A stretch of DNA of 47,811 nucleotides. Origin: Acidobacteriaceae bacterium (lineage in GTDB: Bacteria; Acidobacteriota; Terriglobia; Terriglobales; Acidobacteriaceae). A program made the translations under genes and the position numbers. Below the pieces are notes generated by a model. It made no database searches. It saw nothing but the letters and a program-made list of their open reading frames with translations, and was not told where the DNA came from. The DNA is taken from the NCBI GenBank assembly GCA_003142935.1, contig PLOG01000072.1, positions 1 to 47,811 on the forward strand, in the 5' to 3' direction. Shown here piece after piece: positions 35,479 to 42,933 of this stretch; within the stretch, counting starts at the first letter, position 1; each line of letters starts with the position of its first letter.

Positions 35479-36207
35479 TTAGCTATCTTCGTCCAGCTCC
35501 AGGCCGCCCTCGTTCTCATCGTCAAAGAAAGAGACCGATGCCGCCGGACGATGAAACACGGACTTGTCGAGATTCTTGTAAAGAGTCGAAAAATAGAGTT
35601 CAACCTCGTGCTCGACAAGCGCAATTGGAGTCTCGATTATGGTTTTGACATAGTTCTTGTGGTTCCGGTAGGACCGATCAAGGGTAATAAACCCCGATGA
35701 GTAGGCGCGAGCGATCAGGAAAAACAGCGGATTCATTGCCGTGTTCAGAGTGCGGCTGAGATGCTGCTTGCCGGAAAGCTTCCAAATTGTTTGGTGCAGC
35801 CGCATATCGGCCTGAAGGAATCGCTCGTTATCCTGGGAAGCGGATGCTGCTCTTATCGCATCCAGCGCCTTCATCAGAACGGCTTTCTTGGCGCCCGTGA
35901 ACTCTTCCCGCATGTAGCGGACGCAAAGGCCCTCCAACTTTCCGCGGATGCTGAAGACGACTTCGATCTCGTCGGGAGAGAGGTCGCGGATAAACGTGCC
36001 TTTCCGCGGCGTTATCGCGATCAGGCCGTCGCGCTCCAGCCGCAGGACGGCTTCGCGCACGGGTCCCCTGCTGCACGCCAGCTGATGGGCTATGTCATCC
36101 TCGATGAGCCGCTCGCGGGGTTTCAGTACTCCTCGATAAATGGCGTCGCGGATAAAAGCTTCCACCTTTTGACTAGTAGAAAGTCCGCCCTTGACGGCCT
36201 TTGGCAT
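35479..36207 (-). CDS. GntR-family (FadR/FCD type) transcriptional regulator
   Basis: 242 residues. Winged helix (SQKVEAFIRDAIYRGVLKPRERL, DIAHQLACSRGPVREAVLRL, RDGLIAITPRKGTFI) and an all-helical FCD effector domain (VVFSIRGKLEGLCVRYM, ADMRLHQTIWKLSG with the metal-binding Asp-His, SYRNHKNYVKTI and VEHEVELYF). The C-terminal tail is unusually acidic (FDDENEGGLELDED). FCD regulators respond to small carboxylates, often sugar acids. ATG 36207 has GAGGAGA upstream. A two-part TGTNNACA site lies 12 bases upstream of the ATG, so autoregulation is likely, and the same motif occurs in five other intergenic regions of this window. Confidence 0.92.
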   Translation of the reverse strand: MPKAVKGGLSTSQKVEAFIRDAIYRGVLKPRERLIEDDIAHQLACSRGPVREAVLRLERDGLIAITPRKGTFIRDLSPDEIEVVFSIRGKLEGLCVRYMREEFTGAKKAVLMKALDAIRAASASQDNERFLQADMRLHQTIWKLSGKQHLSRTLNTAMNPLFFLIARAYSSGFITLDRSYRNHKNYVKTIIETPIALVEHEVELYFSTLYKNLDKSVFHRPAASVSFFDDENEGGLELDEDS

Positions 36208-36218
36208 TGCTCTCCTCG

Positions 36219-36238
36219 GTAAACATGACTGTTAACAA
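36219..36238 (-). promoter_or_regulatory. Two-part operator before gntR
   Basis: Read leftward: TTGTTAACAGTCATGTTTAC. TGTTAACA and the imperfect TGTTTACC start 12 bases apart. It is too close to the start codon to include a -35, so the motif here stands on its own, not as a by-product of promoter sequence. Confidence 0.65.
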
Positions 36239-36640
36239 AATACTACATTTTGCGGGCTTCGAAAGTCGATGATTCGAGAAATACTTTATCCGGAATCTCC
36301 TCTTTCGACACCGGGTTGATGGAATTGTATCGCGCCTGAAGCAGAGTGCGAAACCAAAAGAACGTTTGCCCCGAAAAAGCCAGCGTTTGCGGAAGAAACG
36401 CTGGACGATTCGCTACCGTCCTTGCTTCGCCCGCCTCATCGAGAGCCCTCCAGTTGACTTGCGCCGGCACCTATCCATCCCCGTGCCGGCGTCCAACTGC
36501 CTGCCCGATAGAGGAAGCCCTTGCGCATTTGCCGATGCCGGCCAGGAGTTCGGAGTTTATTGACGGCGCATATCTGTCGATTCATTCCAGCAGAGAGCCA
36601 TCGCGGTCTTTAAATGTGTTTGAGTCGTTGAATGGCTCGC
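36239..36640. other. Spacer with hairpin (36380-36404) and second copy of a 29-bp repeat (36454-36482)
   Basis: About 400 bases between the UroD gene and gntR. CCAGCGTTT and AAACGCTGG form a 9-bp stem with a 7-base loop at 36380-36404, possibly terminating the UroD transcript (minus strand) although no clear T-run follows. At 36454-36482 there is the partner of the repeat at 17007. The reading frames here are short and unlike proteins. Confidence 0.45.
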
Positions 36641-37738
36641 TCAAATCGTGGCTCTCTCTTCGCGCCGCTGCCAAAGCTCCATCGCGCGCCCCCAGATGCG
36701 ATGCGCCTCTTCCGCCGACGCGACGATGAGATTGATCGCCAGGCCCTCGGCGGGGAGTTCCGAAAGCATGAACTCCAGGTCGGAGGCCTGTACGTCTCCC
36801 CACACCAGGAGCGGCTTGGATTTCAGCGTTGTCCGGTGATGCGGCGCGAGCGCCTTCGCGCGCGGGCCGTCAAAATCGATGTGCAATTCCACAACGTCGA
36901 TCGCGCTCTCGCTGAGCAGTTTTGAAGGAATGTAGCGCGTGGGATGGAGGTGAATCGCGACATGCTCCAAGGCCTCGACGATTCTGACATCGGCGGGAAA
37001 GATGTAGCGATCAAAGAGATCCGGAGAAAGCAGAGCGACAGCATCCTCCTGGAGCCAGATGGTCTTGCCCGGGCACCATTGCGAATACATGTAGCAGCCG
37101 GTCCCGCCGTGGAAGAGCGGCAAGCGATCGAGCAGGCAGCGTCCGAATGCGATCCAGAACTCGGTCAGGCCGTCGATCATGGCCTGGATCTCTTGCGGAT
37201 CGTCGTGCATCTTCAGCACGAAATCCGCGCCGCCGTAGAGCGCGGAGAGCAGGTCCGAAATGCCGCGCATCAGGGTTGCGCCCACCGGATAGCGGCCGGC
37301 GCTTCGCTCTTCGAGGGCGGGAATGAACTCCAGCAATTTCTCCACCCAAGGATTGGCGGCGGAGAAAACAGGGATGCGCGGGTGGTCCGCAAATCCGGGC
37401 GGCGGTGTCGAGCGTGAGGAGCCCGTGCCGAGATCGGCGATGACTCCGCAGCCCAGCGCCGCCTCCAACCACGGGATGCCGATAAACGGCGCCGCCGACC
37501 AGATCAGGTCTCCGCCCGCCTCTTCGTGCAGACGGTACAGCTCGTCCGTGTCGTCGAGAAATTGCGCTACGTGGATGTCGTCAGGGCCGATGGGACCGGA
37601 GGGCAGATTGCGAACGCCGTTCGAGTAGCGGCGCAGCGGATAGTACGAGCCGAGCGTGAAGCCGATCAGCGGACGCTCGTTCCGCCGCTCGAACCAGCGG
37701 GTCAGCCCTGCAATGCGTTGTTCCAGTGGAATGATCAT
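36641..37738 (-). CDS. UroD-superfamily protein with altered metal motif
   Basis: 365 residues, TIM-barrel relative of uroporphyrinogen decarboxylase/MtaA/CmuA. Aligning it by eye with the next gene, the zinc motif HTC becomes HLH (VAIHLHPTRYIPSKL) and the distal Cys falls at an ELHID segment, so ligands would be His-His-(His/Asp) instead of His-Cys-Cys. The barrel is otherwise intact (FIGIPWLEAALGCGVIADLGTG, LMRGISDLLSALYGG). ATG 37738 has GAGG upstream. Cotranscribed with the larger UroD gene before it (64-base gap). It may be a methyltransferase with another chemistry or a non-methyl-transfer enzyme; I cannot assign a reaction. Confidence 0.75.
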   Translation of the reverse strand: MIIPLEQRIAGLTRWFERRNERPLIGFTLGSYYPLRRYSNGVRNLPSGPIGPDDIHVAQFLDDTDELYRLHEEAGGDLIWSAAPFIGIPWLEAALGCGVIADLGTGSSRSTPPPGFADHPRIPVFSAANPWVEKLLEFIPALEERSAGRYPVGATLMRGISDLLSALYGGADFVLKMHDDPQEIQAMIDGLTEFWIAFGRCLLDRLPLFHGGTGCYMYSQWCPGKTIWLQEDAVALLSPDLFDRYIFPADVRIVEALEHVAIHLHPTRYIPSKLLSESAIDVVELHIDFDGPRAKALAPHHRTTLKSKPLLVWGDVQASDLEFMLSELPAEGLAINLIVASAEEAHRIWGRAMELWQRREERATI

Positions 37739-37802
37739 TAGCGAGCCTCAACCATTGTTGTGAGTTTATCGAATTGAAGTGGCGGCCACTGAACTCAGGC
37801 AG

Positions 37803-39080
37803 CTATCGCACCCCGTTGAATTCATGCACGGCGTCGATCATGGCCACAATGTTCTCGACGGGGGTCTCCGCCTGAATGCTGTGAATCGCGTTGAAGACGA
37901 ACCCTCCGCCGGGCGCGAAAACCTCGCACCTGCGAAGAACCTGCTCCCGGATCTCCGCGGGGGTTCCGAAGGGCAAAACATGCTGAGTATCCACGCCTCC
38001 GCCCCAAAAGACTATCTGATCGCCGAAGTTGGCCTTCAACTGCTCCGGTTCCATTCCCGTCGCGGAGCACTGCACAGGATTCAAAATGTCGAACCCGGCT
38101 TCGATCAACGAAGGAATGAACTTTGAAACCGCGCCGCAGGTATGCTTGAAGGTCTTCCACGGCGTGTGGGCGTGAATCCAGTCGTTGATCTGTTTGTAGT
38201 GGGGATAGTACAAGTTTCGGAAGGTTTTGACCGAGCAGAATGAAGAGGTCTGCGTTCCGAAATCCGTGCCACAGAGGTAAACCGCATCGATGCGATCCCC
38301 GACTTCGGAGTTGATGCGCTCAAGGTTCCCAATGGCAATCTCGTATTGCCGCTCGAAGACCTTGTGAATATAGTCTTGGCGGCTGGTTGTGGAAACATAC
38401 CATTCCGCAATGTCGCGTATGCCCTTGGGATGTTTCAGGGATGCTCCCGGAACATTGGCGATATCTCCAAGTCCGGTTCCACCAAAGGCGGCAATGACAC
38501 CGCGGCCAGTGGCCCAGACATCGTTCGCCGCGCGCACAAGGTAATCGAGACTCTCTCGCGAGATGGGGCTGAACTCCTCCAGGTTGTCTTCCGGATTCAA
38601 CTTCTCTTCCTCGATCGGATCCTGGCGGACGATGTTATCGAAGAACAAACCGCCGCGCGGCATTCGGCCGCTGGCCGCAGCCGTCGTATCGCCTTCTGGG
38701 TAGATCAGAGTGTCGCCGTTATCGTTGACAGTGATATTGAACTTCTCAGGAACCAGCACTTCAAGTCCGTTCAACTGCCAGCATTTCCACCGCTCTGCGG
38801 GGATTCCGAACTTGCCGACTCTAGGAAAAACACCGGCGACATCGATACCCATCGCTTCTCTCAGGTCGTCATCCAGTGTGCCTAGCATATGGAACGGCTC
38901 GGGAATGCGGATTGGGCGCTTCTCAAGCCCGTAATAAGCGCGCAGTTCCGCCACGCAACTGACGTGCACTCCGGAGACGGAAGTTCCGCCGATGTCGATC
39001 GGGACACGGTCCGGTTGTTTGTGATTCAACGCTGCGACGAGCCGTTCGCGGCTGGTCGACCTCCCCATTGAAGTTGTCAT
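37803..39080 (-). CDS. UroD-superfamily (MtaA/CmuA-like) putative methyltransferase
   Basis: 425 residues. Start: RERLVAALNHKQPDRVPIDIGG, the standard beginning of UroD-like methyltransferases. Predicted zinc ligands H313, C315 and C338 (FKHTCGAVSKF and NPVQCSATG), and IVFWGGGVDTQHVLPFGTPAEI follows as in corrinoid-dependent family members. In this superfamily zinc activates a thiol or other methyl acceptor/donor next to a methyl-corrinoid. The canonical haem-pathway enzyme (HemE) is shorter and lacks this HxC motif, so this is not HemE. ATG 39080 with GAGG upstream. Operator and promoter at 39228-39271 drive it and the downstream gene. Confidence 0.82.
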   Translation of the reverse strand: MTTSMGRSTSRERLVAALNHKQPDRVPIDIGGTSVSGVHVSCVAELRAYYGLEKRPIRIPEPFHMLGTLDDDLREAMGIDVAGVFPRVGKFGIPAERWKCWQLNGLEVLVPEKFNITVNDNGDTLIYPEGDTTAAASGRMPRGGLFFDNIVRQDPIEEEKLNPEDNLEEFSPISRESLDYLVRAANDVWATGRGVIAAFGGTGLGDIANVPGASLKHPKGIRDIAEWYVSTTSRQDYIHKVFERQYEIAIGNLERINSEVGDRIDAVYLCGTDFGTQTSSFCSVKTFRNLYYPHYKQINDWIHAHTPWKTFKHTCGAVSKFIPSLIEAGFDILNPVQCSATGMEPEQLKANFGDQIVFWGGGVDTQHVLPFGTPAEIREQVLRRCEVFAPGGGFVFNAIHSIQAETPVENIVAMIDAVHEFNGVR

Positions 39081-39227
39081 GCTTGCCTCGTCGATTCGTT
39101 CTGCGGATGCCGTAATAGGATAGCCGTCTCAGTCGCTCGCGCGGCATTCGATATCGCCCGACATCGGCGTCATCCGGCCACCGGAAGTTACCATGACACG
39201 CTGTCTGTGCGTTGTTTGCATAGGAAA

Positions 39228-39271
39228 TTTATACCACTGCATGGGTAACTTATCAACATTATTGTCAACAA
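39228..39271 (-). promoter_or_regulatory. Promoter and operator of the UroD pair
   Basis: Read leftward: TTGTTGACAA (39262-39271), 5 bases, -35 TTGATA (39251-39256), 17 bases, -10 TATAAA (39228-39233). Same register as the promoters at 14898 and 29961. The rest of the 265-base spacer up to 39345 has no gene. Confidence 0.7.
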
Positions 39272-39345
39272 TTAAGCTGACCACACGCATCCGCATCGCA
39301 TACGAGCGAATGATTGCAGCACATGACCGCGCTGCTCTTTGACCG

Positions 39346-40395
39346 CTACTCCGGCGAGCTGAGCAGCGCGGCCATCACTCGGTCGATGGCCTCCGCCGGG
39401 CCGCGGAAGCCCCATACCTGGCTGACATCCTCGCAACGGTCGCGCCCCGTGCCCGCCCCGATGGCCGGCATATGATATTCGAGTTCGCTGAACTCGCCCC
39501 AATGGCTGTTCACATTGCAGGCCTGAACGCAGTACCCCGGATCGTCAGGCGCGTTGAAGGGCACATCGACGTACTCACCCGAGGGGTTAACCGCGAAGTT
39601 GCGGACGATCAGCGTGACCGCTCCATCCACTGCATAACGATAGCCCACGCGGCCCGTGGTCGCCGTGGCGCGGACGCCGATCTTCTGTTGACCCTGCGCC
39701 GCCATCCTCCAGCGAATCGCCCCCTGGGTCACGTGCAGATCGTTCTCGGCAATCGCTCCGAAGTAGATGTGCGGCTCGCTCCGGGTGTAGACCGGAATGG
39801 TCAGCAGACCCCGGTGTGGCATCTGGATCAGGTTCCAAAGACCCACAGCCGCATCTCCGGCGAGCATGGCCAGCACCGTGTGCTGGGTGTACCCGGCATA
39901 GACGACGCTGGGCGGCAACGGCGAGTCCTTCTCATAGCGCAGCGGATTGGCGGCCGGCGTCACCCATTTCCGAATCTCCAGATCGACGCTGGTTTTCATC
40001 CGGTGCAACACAACCGAGAGACGGTTGACCATGCACACCGTTCCATCGCCATCTTCGATCGTGTAGTTGCCCGGATCGAGTTGGCGCGGCTGGAAGTATC
40101 CGGAGAAGTCGATATCCGGATAGTTGGGGAAGAAAATATCCAGTTCGGGAGCCAGCCAGGTGCGATCCCCGCCCGAGTTCTGCCAGTCGCCACTGGCATA
40201 GAAGGCCTCGGCCGTTGCCGCGGAGGCGAGCGCCGGATGGGTCCAATAATAGTTTTCTTCGTCGCCCGCGCCAAACAACCCCAGCACCCGGCCGCCGTGC
40301 GGGAGAAGCAAAATCCGCGCGCCTCCCGGCATCTCCACCGTGCGCGCCGGCTTGCCGATTGCTTCCAGCGTTCCCGTCAAAGTTTCGTAATTCAT
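39346..40395 (-). CDS. Mutarotase-fold (DUF6786-like) protein
   Basis: 349 residues from ATG 40395 with GAGGAG upstream. The sequence is beta-rich: VEMPGGARILLLPHGGRVLGLFG at the start resembles the entry strands of galactose-mutarotase-like sandwiches, followed by NYYWTHPAL, GDWQNSGGDRTWLAPE and YAGYTQHTVLAMLAG. From memory it fits the DUF6786 group; no catalytic role is established for it. No signal peptide, so cytoplasmic. It begins 10 bases after the SDR stop and the two form one leftward unit. Likely binds or epimerises a sugar. Confidence 0.6.
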   Translation of the reverse strand: MNYETLTGTLEAIGKPARTVEMPGGARILLLPHGGRVLGLFGAGDEENYYWTHPALASAATAEAFYASGDWQNSGGDRTWLAPELDIFFPNYPDIDFSGYFQPRQLDPGNYTIEDGDGTVCMVNRLSVVLHRMKTSVDLEIRKWVTPAANPLRYEKDSPLPPSVVYAGYTQHTVLAMLAGDAAVGLWNLIQMPHRGLLTIPVYTRSEPHIYFGAIAENDLHVTQGAIRWRMAAQGQQKIGVRATATTGRVGYRYAVDGAVTLIVRNFAVNPSGEYVDVPFNAPDDPGYCVQACNVNSHWGEFSELEYHMPAIGAGTGRDRCEDVSQVWGFRGPAEAIDRVMAALLSSPE

Positions 40396-40405
40396 CGGTT
40401 CTCCT

Positions 40406-41248
40406 CTAAACGCCGGGCACGTAGCCGATGCCGCACTTCGCCGCCGATTCATGGCGAAAATCGCGGATCAGCGACATCAGGGCCGTCGTGCCGCCATCGG
40501 CCACAATGGTCTGGCCCACAATGTACTGTGCATCGTCCGAGCCAAGGAAGCAGGCAAGCTTGGCGATATCGGCGGGGAATCCGGGTCGGCCCAGAGGCAC
40601 GGTGTCCTTTGCGTCCTCGATGGCCGATTCAACCGTGTACCCCTCAAAAGCGTCGCTGTGGCTTTCCACAACCACCCAACCCGGTGCGATGGCATTGATG
40701 CGAACGCCCTTGTGGGCCAGTTCGATGCCCAATGTGCGCGTTTGCGCAATGATCGCGCCTTTGGTCCCCGCGTAAACCGAGTGCTCGGGCGCTCCGGAGA
40801 TGCCGTGTACCGAGGTGAGGTTCACGATGGCCCCGCCCCCGTGCTCGACCATATACGCCACCGCCTTTTGCATCATGAAGAACTGCGCACGGACGTTGAC
40901 GTGGTAGATGAGGTCGAACTGCTCTGGAGAGACCTTCAGAAGAGGCTTGTTGAAGGTGATGCCGGCGTTGTTGATCAGGCAATCGACGCCGCCCAGAAAG
41001 GCGATGGCGCGATCCGCAAAGCCAAGAACCTCGTCGATCTTGTCGAAGTTCGCCGCAAATGCCTCTGCCTTCCGGCCCATCGCCTGTATCTGCTCTACCG
41101 CGGACTTAGCTCCGCCGCCGCTGTGCGCGTAGTGAAGCACTACGTCCGCGCCCTGGCGTCCAAATTCCAATGCGACCTCCCGGCCGATACCGGTGCCCGA
41201 CCCGGTGACGATCACTTTCTTTGCGGCAAATCTCAGATCGCTGCCCAT
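40406..41248 (-). CDS. Short-chain dehydrogenase/reductase
   Basis: 280 residues. TGSGTGIGRE cofactor loop, INNAGITFN, NLTSVHG with Ser, YAGTK with Tyr and Lys (one residue shorter than the usual YxxxK reading SVYAGTKGA), and VADGGTTALMS near the end plus a 25-residue C-terminal extension (FRHESAAKCGIGYVPGV). LHYAH after strand 2 has no acidic residue, so NADP is plausible. ATG 41248 has AAGGAG 6 bases upstream, overlapping the stop of the truncated dehydratase. A sugar or sugar-acid dehydrogenase by context. Confidence 0.82.
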   Translation of the reverse strand: MGSDLRFAAKKVIVTGSGTGIGREVALEFGRQGADVVLHYAHSGGGAKSAVEQIQAMGRKAEAFAANFDKIDEVLGFADRAIAFLGGVDCLINNAGITFNKPLLKVSPEQFDLIYHVNVRAQFFMMQKAVAYMVEHGGGAIVNLTSVHGISGAPEHSVYAGTKGAIIAQTRTLGIELAHKGVRINAIAPGWVVVESHSDAFEGYTVESAIEDAKDTVPLGRPGFPADIAKLACFLGSDDAQYIVGQTIVADGGTTALMSLIRDFRHESAAKCGIGYVPGV

Positions 41249-41256
41249 CGCTCTCC

Positions 41257-41574
41257 TTAACCGATTGCTATTTGTCTTCCACTTGGCGAAGCGGCCGCAG
41301 TCAAGGACTGCGCGGCCTCCATCCCTCTGAATGGTAGTGTTTGCACGAGTGCGCGGCCCATTCGGACGATCAGACTCTCGATATCGAATGGATTGGCGCT
41401 CAGAATATACCTATCTTCAAGGAACTCATGAATCGGCGAACGGACTGCTTCCTCCTGCCATTCCAGAGACGCCTCCCGAACGCCGGTTAGACCGTTGTCG
41501 GTATGCAGGCGCAGAAACTGATAGTTCCGCTGTCCGGCGTTACGGAGAAATGTTTCTACTTTAGTTAACTTCAT
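41257..41574 (-). pseudogene. Truncated enolase-superfamily dehydratase (N-terminal domain only)
   Basis: 105 codons. Residues 1-75 are a capping domain of the mandelate racemase group (MKLTKVETFLRNAGQRNYQFL, HTDNGLTGVREASLEWQEE, FLEDRYILSANPFDIE). The sequence then turns into an unrelated tail and stops; the whole catalytic barrel is missing. It starts 4 bases after the transporter stop and its own stop sits in the Shine-Dalgarno of the SDR, so the deletion preserved operon spacing. Probably a broken paralogue of the dehydratase at 33379. It could be expressed but cannot be active. Confidence 0.75.
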
Positions 41575-41578
41575 TCGC

Positions 41579-42604
41579 TTATCCCTGATTTCCCATGCTA
41601 AGCACGCAGACCGCGACAACCAACAAACCAAGCGCGGCAAAGTTCAACCGCAAGGTTAAAGAATCCGAGTTGCGCCACTCTCCGCGGAGCAGCCCCCAGA
41701 GCGAAGAGCTCACGATCATGGTGGCTTGAAACACGGGCCAGCCGATTACCGCTCCCAGGCTTCCCAAAGCGGTTGCTCCCCATCCGTAAAGAAGCACGCC
41801 ACCGATCCATAAAACACCCATAACCGAGGCCAAGAACCAGTGATTCAAGGCATCCTTCCTCCCGAACCCGCCCCAGGTTTTTCCGCGGGTGAGTTTCACG
41901 ATGCAATAACCCGCATTGCTAATAAATCCACCAATCAGAGCTAACGCCCAGACCGCATTGGTAGCGACGGCCGGATGGGTGCCGTGTTCTATTGCGGATG
42001 TCACGATATCGGAGCCAAAAGCAAAGCTGAAATTCAGCATCGGTGCCAGCGTTCCCGCTATGACGCAGAGCAAGAGTCCTTCTGCCATTGCGGAACTTTG
42101 CTTGATTTCAAGATTCTTGGGCGCCTCCGCTTTTTCACGGCGTCTCCCCGCCACGCCCAAAAGCGCCACTCCGCAGAGCGTTAAAGCCACCCCCAAAAGC
42201 ACCAGATGCCCAGATCTCTGGTTCATGCGCTGCGGTTCCAGCATAAGGAACGGTATTAAGCAGCCCAGCGCGGCGCTCATGCCCACAACAATGGCAATGC
42301 TGATTGCCATGCCGATCGAATCAATGGCCAATCCACACAAAACGTTGGCAACGCCCCACGCGAAACCGAAGAGAATCGTCAGCAACAACCTTTCCGTGGC
42401 GACGGATCGGTATACATCCAATAGATTGGGCACTGAAACGATTGCGGCGATCCAGGGAACGATGAGCAATGCGACTATGCTGTACACAGCCCATGAATTT
42501 TCCCAGCTCCAGCGCCGGGCGTACTTGAGCGGCAAAGCGAAACTGCCCCCCATAAACCCGCCGAGAAGGACAACAAGCGCACCCAGCAAAACTCCAGTGG
42601 TCAT
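41579..42604 (-). CDS. rhaT: RhaT-like L-rhamnose/sugar:proton symporter
   Basis: 341 residues with about 10 transmembrane helices, close to the 344 of enterobacterial RhaT. Marker segments: LLGGFMGGSFALPLKYARRWSWEN, WGVANVLCGLAIDSIGMAIS, a central basic cytoplasmic loop (GRRREKAEAPKN), NFSFAFGSD and GGVLLYGWGATALGSLGAVIGWP. RhaT is the family name; specificity for L-rhamnose here is not proven, but a decayed L-rhamnose mutarotase lies in the same leftward block, which supports a 6-deoxy-hexose. Downstream of the mta genes by about 330 bases. Confidence 0.8.
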   Translation of the reverse strand: MTTGVLLGALVVLLGGFMGGSFALPLKYARRWSWENSWAVYSIVALLIVPWIAAIVSVPNLLDVYRSVATERLLLTILFGFAWGVANVLCGLAIDSIGMAISIAIVVGMSAALGCLIPFLMLEPQRMNQRSGHLVLLGVALTLCGVALLGVAGRRREKAEAPKNLEIKQSSAMAEGLLLCVIAGTLAPMLNFSFAFGSDIVTSAIEHGTHPAVATNAVWALALIGGFISNAGYCIVKLTRGKTWGGFGRKDALNHWFLASVMGVLWIGGVLLYGWGATALGSLGAVIGWPVFQATMIVSSSLWGLLRGEWRNSDSLTLRLNFAALGLLVVAVCVLSMGNQG

Positions 42605-42933
42605 CTTAGTATGGACCGGCAGGTCTGGGTTTTAACCCGACCGGAACTTCCCGGCGCTCTCCTATCGCACAATATTCGCTCTTTGGTATCGGATCAAAAC
42701 GCTTTTTGGCGCCGTGCCGATTTCGACGCGCAGATGCTTGAGTTGTTCCCCGTTTATGGTGCACTTCTCCGTCACGTCGCAGGTCTTGGCGAACGGCCTC
42801 GAATTCGCGAGTGAAGACCTGGCAGATGATTGCTTTGAATCGCATGGTCAGAGTGCGTCTTCGATTGCGAGCGCATGGCAGCGATCGATCCGCGGATGGG
42901 CGGAAACAAACAGAAGACACGCTCCGGCGCTGG
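42605..42933 (-). pseudogene. Possible DUF1638 remnant between mtaB and the transporter
   Basis: Spacer of about 330 bases. Within it, minus strand near 42790-42842, an ATG opens MRFKAIICQVFTREFEAV, which resembles the start of DUF1638 proteins that commonly sit beside corrinoid methyltransferases. After about 18 residues the similarity ends in both possible frames, so I read it as a truncated leftover. Low confidence because the match is short and from memory. Confidence 0.35.

Noticed and set aside
36380-36404. Strong factor-independent terminator
   Set aside because: The 9-bp stem is good but no clear T-run follows on the minus strand, so I mention it only as a hairpin.
37803-39080. HemE (uroporphyrinogen decarboxylase of haem synthesis)
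   Set aside because: The protein is longer, has the HxC zinc motif of the methyltransferase branch, and is surrounded by sugar and methyl-transfer genes, not haem genes.
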